A DNA stretch of 8,910 nt from Deltaproteobacteria bacterium (lineage in GTDB: Bacteria > Desulfobacterota > DSM-4660 > Desulfatiglandales > HGW-15). This document shows positions 5,955 through 8,910 of the stretch, piece after piece. The stretch spans positions 1 to 8,910 of the forward strand of contig JAFDHB010000147.1 in NCBI GenBank assembly GCA_019308985.1, written 5' to 3'. The notes beneath the pieces are model-generated. The model worked only from the letters and a program-made list of their open reading frames with translations, searched no databases and had not been told where the DNA came from. The translations under genes and the position numbers were made by a program. Each line of letters opens with the position of its first letter. Within the stretch, counting starts at the first letter, position 1.

Positions 5955-6095
5955 GTTTGGACCGAAGTGACCGGTGTCACCGGCTTTGGACCGAGGCAAC
6001 CGTGTTGCTGGCTTTGGACCGAGGCAACCGTGTTGCTGGCTTTGGCTTTGGACCGAGGCAACCGTGTTGCTGGATCTCCCCACCGACACGGTCGG
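5955..6095 (+). repeat. hairpin array A2 (REP-like)
   Basis: Five hairpins: GTGAC type with a four-base loop at 5967-5980; GCAAC type at 5996-6008, 6024-6036 and 6058-6070; CCGAC type at 6083-6095. A 28-base unit beginning CTTTGGACCGAGG is present at 5984-6011, 6012-6039 and 6046-6073, with a six-base partial duplication (CTTTGG) before the third. It lies 48 bases downstream of the stop of the minus-strand FG-GAP gene and would be transcribed as its 3' untranslated region. Confidence 0.8.
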
Positions 6096-6143
6096 CTTGT
6101 TCCATACTTCGGATGAAAGGATCTGGACAAGAGGCCATCGATT

Positions 6144-7691
6144 CTACTTGAACCACAGGAGTTGTCCCGTACCCCTGGACTTGGAGGCCGCAATCACAAG
6201 GGTGGAGCCGTCTGCCTGTATATCGTTGATCACGTACTTGACGGTCCTGGACGTCCAGGCAGGGACAAGGGCGCTTGGCTGAACCTTGAAGGCAAACAGC
6301 CTGGCCTTTGTATAGACCAGAAGGTCTTTCAGGAGATTTGAAAGGCGGATATTCTTCACTGCCAGGACCTCCCGCTTCCCATCCCCGTCCAGGTCCATCA
6401 GGATGATCCTTCCGTTGAGCAGCGTGTCCTTTCCCGGCAGACCGGGATCATCCCTGTCGGCCTCAACGTTGATGATGTTCTCTGATCCGCCCATCTCCTC
6501 TGCCCCGGTCCAGAGGATCTTGCCTTCCCTGTCCCAGATGCGCAGGTAGGAGTCCCCGTCCAGACCCAGAAAGGTCCTCGGTTCAGGGGTGGAGACGTCC
6601 AGGGGAATCAGTGCATAGAACTGGACACCCTTCTTGAAGGAGGGCAATTCCCGGCGCCTTTCGAGGTTTCCTCTCCCGTCATAGTCCATGAGGTAGATCC
6701 TGCCGTGGAAAAAGGAGCCGAGCTTGCTGTCCTGAAAGAAAAGGAGGGGTTTGCCGCGGCCCGGTACCTTGAGCGCCTTGATATGCCCGGTGATGCGGTA
6801 GAGCTTTTTGAACGATCCGTCCCATTCCCAGACAGTGGTCCTTGCCCTGGTTCCATACCTACCTACGAGATATATCTCCGCCCTGCCGTTGTCGTCCGCA
6901 TCTCCCGCGCTGACCTTGAGAAAGGATTCGCTCCGCCCGGGTTCAAGGGTGCCCAGGGTTTCAAGGGCCTTTCCCTTCCTGGCATAGACCAGGAGCTTAT
7001 CCCTTCCAAGCACCAGCCACTCGGAGATCCCGTCTCCATCGACGTCTCCGGCATCAAAGGCCATGATCTTCATCCTGATGGTGAGTCTGCCCGTGGGCCT
7101 GAGATCAGGTGCGGGCCTGGCCGGTCTTTGAAATAGTCCACCCGTACCCGCTCCCTCCCCACCCGGAAAGGGGGCGGACACGGCCAGCCTCTCGGCCCAT
7201 ATGTCCCGGCCTTCTACAAAGGAGCGAAACTGGAAAGCAATGTCCGCAATCTTCTTGATCAGTTCGCTTTCTTCCAGGGCCTCGGAGATATTGGAGCTCC
7301 TGACCATCCCTTCCTTGAGCTCCAGGAGGGTAAGGTCGATGCTGTAGCCGGTACCCACCGTGGTTATGCCGCCGTAAATGGCATAGTCGGCCTTGATGGC
7401 CCGGGCAAGCGCCTCCGCCCTTGACCTGGTAAGAACGCCTTGTCTCTCCTTTTCAGCGAGTCTTGACTGAATGGCCTCATCCCCCAGGATCTTGATGTCA
7501 CCGCCCGAGAGGCGGGACAGAAGCATGTTCCTGAGCCCTTCCCGGAGATAGGCCTTGGAGGGGTCGCCATATAGGGCCAGGGGGAAAATCACGACGGTCC
7601 TGGCCTTGTCTGCAAAGAGGGGCGTCGAACCCATGAGGATGAGGGCCAGGGCGAAGAGAATGATCTTGTGTGCCAAGGATGTCCTGCTCAT
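6144..7691 (-). CDS. exported TolB-like/FG-GAP (VCBS) repeat protein
   Basis: A 515-residue protein with a signal peptide (about 1-27: basic start, hydrophobic ILFALALILM, candidate cleavage after LFA). No lipobox cysteine is visible, so it is probably periplasmic or secreted. Residues 30-160 resemble the TolB N-terminal/FlgO-like domain (VVIFPLALYGDPSKAYLREG, then ADYAIYGGIT at 101-110). A proline/glycine linker spans 172-200. Residues 205-515 look like a beta-propeller with calcium-binding FG-GAP/VCBS loops DVDGDGISEWLVL (216-228), DADDNGRAEIYLV (264-276) and DLDGDGKREVLAV (433-445), plus a degenerate DYDGRGN (336-342). GGAGG (7702-7706, complement) lies ten bases before the ATG. It appears monocistronic. 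Its function is unknown; the propeller suggests ligand or protein binding at the cell surface. Confidence 0.8.
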   Translation of the reverse strand: MSRTSLAHKIILFALALILMGSTPLFADKARTVVIFPLALYGDPSKAYLREGLRNMLLSRLSGGDIKILGDEAIQSRLAEKERQGVLTRSRAEALARAIKADYAIYGGITTVGTGYSIDLTLLELKEGMVRSSNISEALEESELIKKIADIAFQFRSFVEGRDIWAERLAVSAPFPGGEGAGTGGLFQRPARPAPDLRPTGRLTIRMKIMAFDAGDVDGDGISEWLVLGRDKLLVYARKGKALETLGTLEPGRSESFLKVSAGDADDNGRAEIYLVGRYGTRARTTVWEWDGSFKKLYRITGHIKALKVPGRGKPLLFFQDSKLGSFFHGRIYLMDYDGRGNLERRRELPSFKKGVQFYALIPLDVSTPEPRTFLGLDGDSYLRIWDREGKILWTGAEEMGGSENIINVEADRDDPGLPGKDTLLNGRIILMDLDGDGKREVLAVKNIRLSNLLKDLLVYTKARLFAFKVQPSALVPAWTSRTVKYVINDIQADGSTLVIAASKSRGTGQLLWFK

Positions 7692-7718
7692 TACTGCTTG
7701 TCCTCCCTATTTGAGAGG

Positions 7719-7747
7719 ATGGTAAGGGAGTCTCGAGAAAATGTCAA
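7719..7747 (-). promoter_or_regulatory. putative sigma70 promoter of the FG-GAP gene
   Basis: On the minus strand TTGACA (7742-7747) and TACCAT (7719-7724) are separated by 17 bases. The -35 is perfect and the -10 matches four of six positions. The start codon is about 20 bases beyond the expected transcription start, leaving room for the GGAGG ribosome site. Confidence 0.5.
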
Positions 7748-7768
7748 AGGAAACTCCAAAGGAAGCAA

Positions 7769-7817
7769 CAAGAAACAAGTGACGAGTGACAAGTAACCAA
7801 TGACCAATAACAAATAA
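7769..7817. repeat. heptad block of the CAAGTGA type, 7 units
   Basis: Seven in-phase units: CAAGAAA, CAAGTGA, CGAGTGA, CAAGTAA, CCAATGA, CCAATAA, CAAATAA. The sequence is unrelated to GGTTCAA but has the same 7-base period. It sits upstream of the FG-GAP promoter. Confidence 0.6.
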
Positions 7818-7830
7818 CCCCGCGATCTTT

Positions 7831-7872
7831 GAACCCTGAACCTTGAACCCTGAACCCTGAACCTTGAACTCT
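7831..7872 (-). repeat. inverted heptad block (GAACCYT), 6 units
   Basis: Six in-phase heptads: GAACCCT, GAACCTT, GAACCCT, GAACCCT, GAACCTT, GAACTCT. They are reverse complements of the GGTTCAA family and so oppose the block at 5855-5910. It runs straight into the hairpin array. Confidence 0.8.
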
Positions 7873-7874
7873 CA

Positions 7875-8163
7875 TATGGAGCGAGCCGACCGTGTCGGCG
7901 GAAATCCGGTGACACGGTCACTTCGGTCCAAAAAGGCCAGCAACGCGGTTGCCTCGATCCAAATTATGGAGCGAACCGACCGTGCCGGTGGAGATCCAGT
8001 GACGCGGTCACTTCGGTCCAAATCCAGCAACATGGTTGCCTCGATCCAAATTATGGAGCGAACCGACCGTGTCGGTGGAGATCCAGTGACGCGGTCACTT
8101 CGGTCCAAATCCAGCAACATGGTTGCCTCGGTCCATAGGGCCAGTGACACGGTCACTTCGGTC
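7875..8163 (-). repeat. hairpin array B, left flank of the RAYT gene
   Basis: Ten hairpins in strict cyclic order CCGAC, GTGAC, GCAAC three times, then a final GTGAC. Positions are 7885-7899, 7909-7921, 7940-7952, 7975-7989 (one A-C mismatch), 7999-8011, 8027-8039, 8062-8076, 8086-8098, 8114-8126 and 8144-8156. Full units begin ATTATGGAG at 7963 and 8050 (period 87). GTGAC and GCAAC hairpins are followed by TTCGGTCCA or CTCGRTCCA; CCGAC hairpins are preceded by GGAGCGA. Loops are mostly RYG (ACG, GCG, ATG) or the complement. Oriented opposite to the arrays at 5665-6095. Confidence 0.85.
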
Positions 8164-8183
8164 CAAAATCAAACAAAAAAGGG

Positions 8184-8738
8184 TCAAAAATCATCCTTCA
8201 CCTTTACCTTATCAAAGGGATATCTTTCCTTCATAGCCATAAGGTGCTGCCTCTCCCTGGCATCAAGAAACCTTGTCCTATAGCTCCCATAGGCATATTC
8301 TTCTGGAAGGCTGGCATACCCGTGCTTAACTGGGTTGTAATAGATATAGTTAAGCCTCGCGAAATAGGATCTCTCATAGGTAATGCAGGTATCCCAATAA
8401 TTGTGAAATACATGGGGCAAGTCCCGGGACTGGGTGATGTGCTTTTTGATCCATAACGCAGTAAACTTATGCATATCGCGAATCAAATTTGACAGCGTAG
8501 AAGGATTTTCGGGAGCTTCTAGCATAATATGATAATGGTTATCGAGAATTACCCAATCCTCGAGAATCCAATCATAAGCAGAGCACGCGGTTGTAAGGGA
8601 GTTCAGAAGTCTATCCTTTGCTCCTCCTCTTATTATTCTCCTGGATTTGTAAGTCGACCCGGTAATGAAATACTTTGATTTGGGGCGAAAAAGGTGAGGT
8701 GGTATATGATGATAGGTTTTGTATTTTTCTTCGGTCAT
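8184..8738 (-). CDS. REP-associated tyrosine transposase (RAYT), HUH/Y1 family
   Basis: A 184-residue single-domain protein. The HUH metal-binding motif is H68-Y69-H70 in LDNHYHIMLE. The catalytic tyrosine is probably Y131 in YIYYNPVKHG, matching the YxxxNPVxxG of RAYT/IS200-like transposases. FITGSTY (24-30) forms the first strand and IRDMHKFTALWIKKH (86-100) the central helix. Such enzymes nick single-stranded DNA at REP hairpins; they are usually single-copy domesticated relatives of IS200/IS605 TnpA. The gene lies between hairpin arrays 20 bases from its stop and 17 bases from its start, so those hairpins are the obvious candidate substrates. The start is ATG 8738; the ribosome site is weak and no clear promoter is seen. 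Codon use looks more AT-rich than in mobA or infA. Confidence 0.88.
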   Translation of the reverse strand: MTEEKYKTYHHIPPHLFRPKSKYFITGSTYKSRRIIRGGAKDRLLNSLTTACSAYDWILEDWVILDNHYHIMLEAPENPSTLSNLIRDMHKFTALWIKKHITQSRDLPHVFHNYWDTCITYERSYFARLNYIYYNPVKHGYASLPEEYAYGSYRTRFLDARERQHLMAMKERYPFDKVKVKDDF

Positions 8739-8755
8739 GGCAAGAGGGTCCAGAA

Positions 8756-8910
8756 ATTATGGAGCGAACCGACCATGTCGGTGGAGATCCAGTGACACGG
8801 TCACTTCGGTCCAAAAAGGCCAGCAACGCGGTTGCCTCGATCCAAATTATGGAGCGAACCGACCGTGCCGGTGGAGATCCAGTGACACGGTCACTTCGGT
8901 CCAAATCCGG
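8756..8910 (-). repeat. hairpin array C, right flank of the RAYT gene (runs off the window)
   Basis: Five hairpins in the same cycle as array B: CCGAC type 8768-8782, GTGAC 8792-8804, GCAAC 8823-8835, CCGAC 8858-8872 (one mismatch), GTGAC 8882-8894. ATTATGGAG starts at 8756 and 8846 (period 90). The orientation matches array B, so the two arrays form direct repeats around the transposase. The array continues past 8910. Confidence 0.85.

Noticed and set aside
5984..6073. CRISPR-like array of 28-base repeats
   Set aside because: Units abut directly with no unique spacers, each unit holds its own hairpin, and no cas gene is present.
5437..6282. Several open frames on both strands with repeated RSDRV, PCCW or TEATVLLAL words
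   Set aside because: These are translations of the hairpin arrays; the apparent protein repeats follow directly from the DNA repeats.
8144..8186. Rho-independent terminator of the RAYT gene
   Set aside because: Hairpins are present next to the stop, but no T-run follows directly on the minus strand.
7864..8283. Open frames with ERTDRAGGDPVTRSLRSK-type repeats around the RAYT gene
   Set aside because: Repeat translations of arrays B and C; they can be read on both strands and have no ribosome site.

Overview
The window looks like chromosomal DNA of a free-living Gram-negative bacterium, most plausibly a Desulfobacterota (former Deltaproteobacteria) lineage. This is inferred from the gene set (a MobA, a CNNM/CBS protein, a Memo-family protein with an N-terminal extension, a 23S rRNA-intervening-sequence type four-helix protein) and from the several families of short intergenic repeats. 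Base composition is moderately GC-rich in the genes. No single marker fixes the taxon.

Layout. Positions 1-323 hold no gene: there is a possible structured element (1-104) and a dispersed intergenic repeat (111-213). A tightly packed plus-strand operon follows: mobA (324-1001), a CNNM-type membrane protein with two CBS domains (994-2022) and a nucleotidyltransferase-like protein (2019-2933), each overlapping the previous gene by 8 or 4 bases. A spacer with AT-rich 7-base repeats and a good sigma70-like promoter (3031-3059) leads into a second plus-strand group: infA (IF-1, TTG start, exactly 72 codons), a Memo-family (AmmeMemoRadiSam protein B-like) gene and a small zinc-ribbon gene. Between the last two sits an apparent insertion: 27 in-phase copies of the heptad GGTTCAA and variants, a four-helix-bundle gene, and the same heptad in inverted orientation, which runs through the gene's 3' end.

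From 5523 the window becomes accessory in character: a 129-base imperfect palindrome, two arrays of small hairpins with a heptad block between them, then a minus-strand gene for an exported TolB-like/FG-GAP repeat protein (6144-7691) with its own promoter, then two more heptad blocks and another hairpin array. The window ends with a minus-strand REP-associated tyrosine transposase (RAYT, HUH/Y1 family; 8184-8738) lying directly between two hairpin arrays; the right-hand array runs off the window edge.

The most interesting system is this RAYT with its array family. I count 26 hairpins in the window. Three stem types (GTGAC/GTCAC, GCAAC/GTTGC, CCGAC/GTCGG) share an AC-NNN-GT core while the outer three base pairs change in a compensating way. 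Near the transposase the three types follow each other in a strict cycle with a period of 87-90 bases. This is what a REP/BIME-like substrate family would look like, but with three hairpin types instead of one. A second theme is 7-base periodicity in at least three unrelated sequences (GGTTCAA, CAAGTGA and CCAAAT types).
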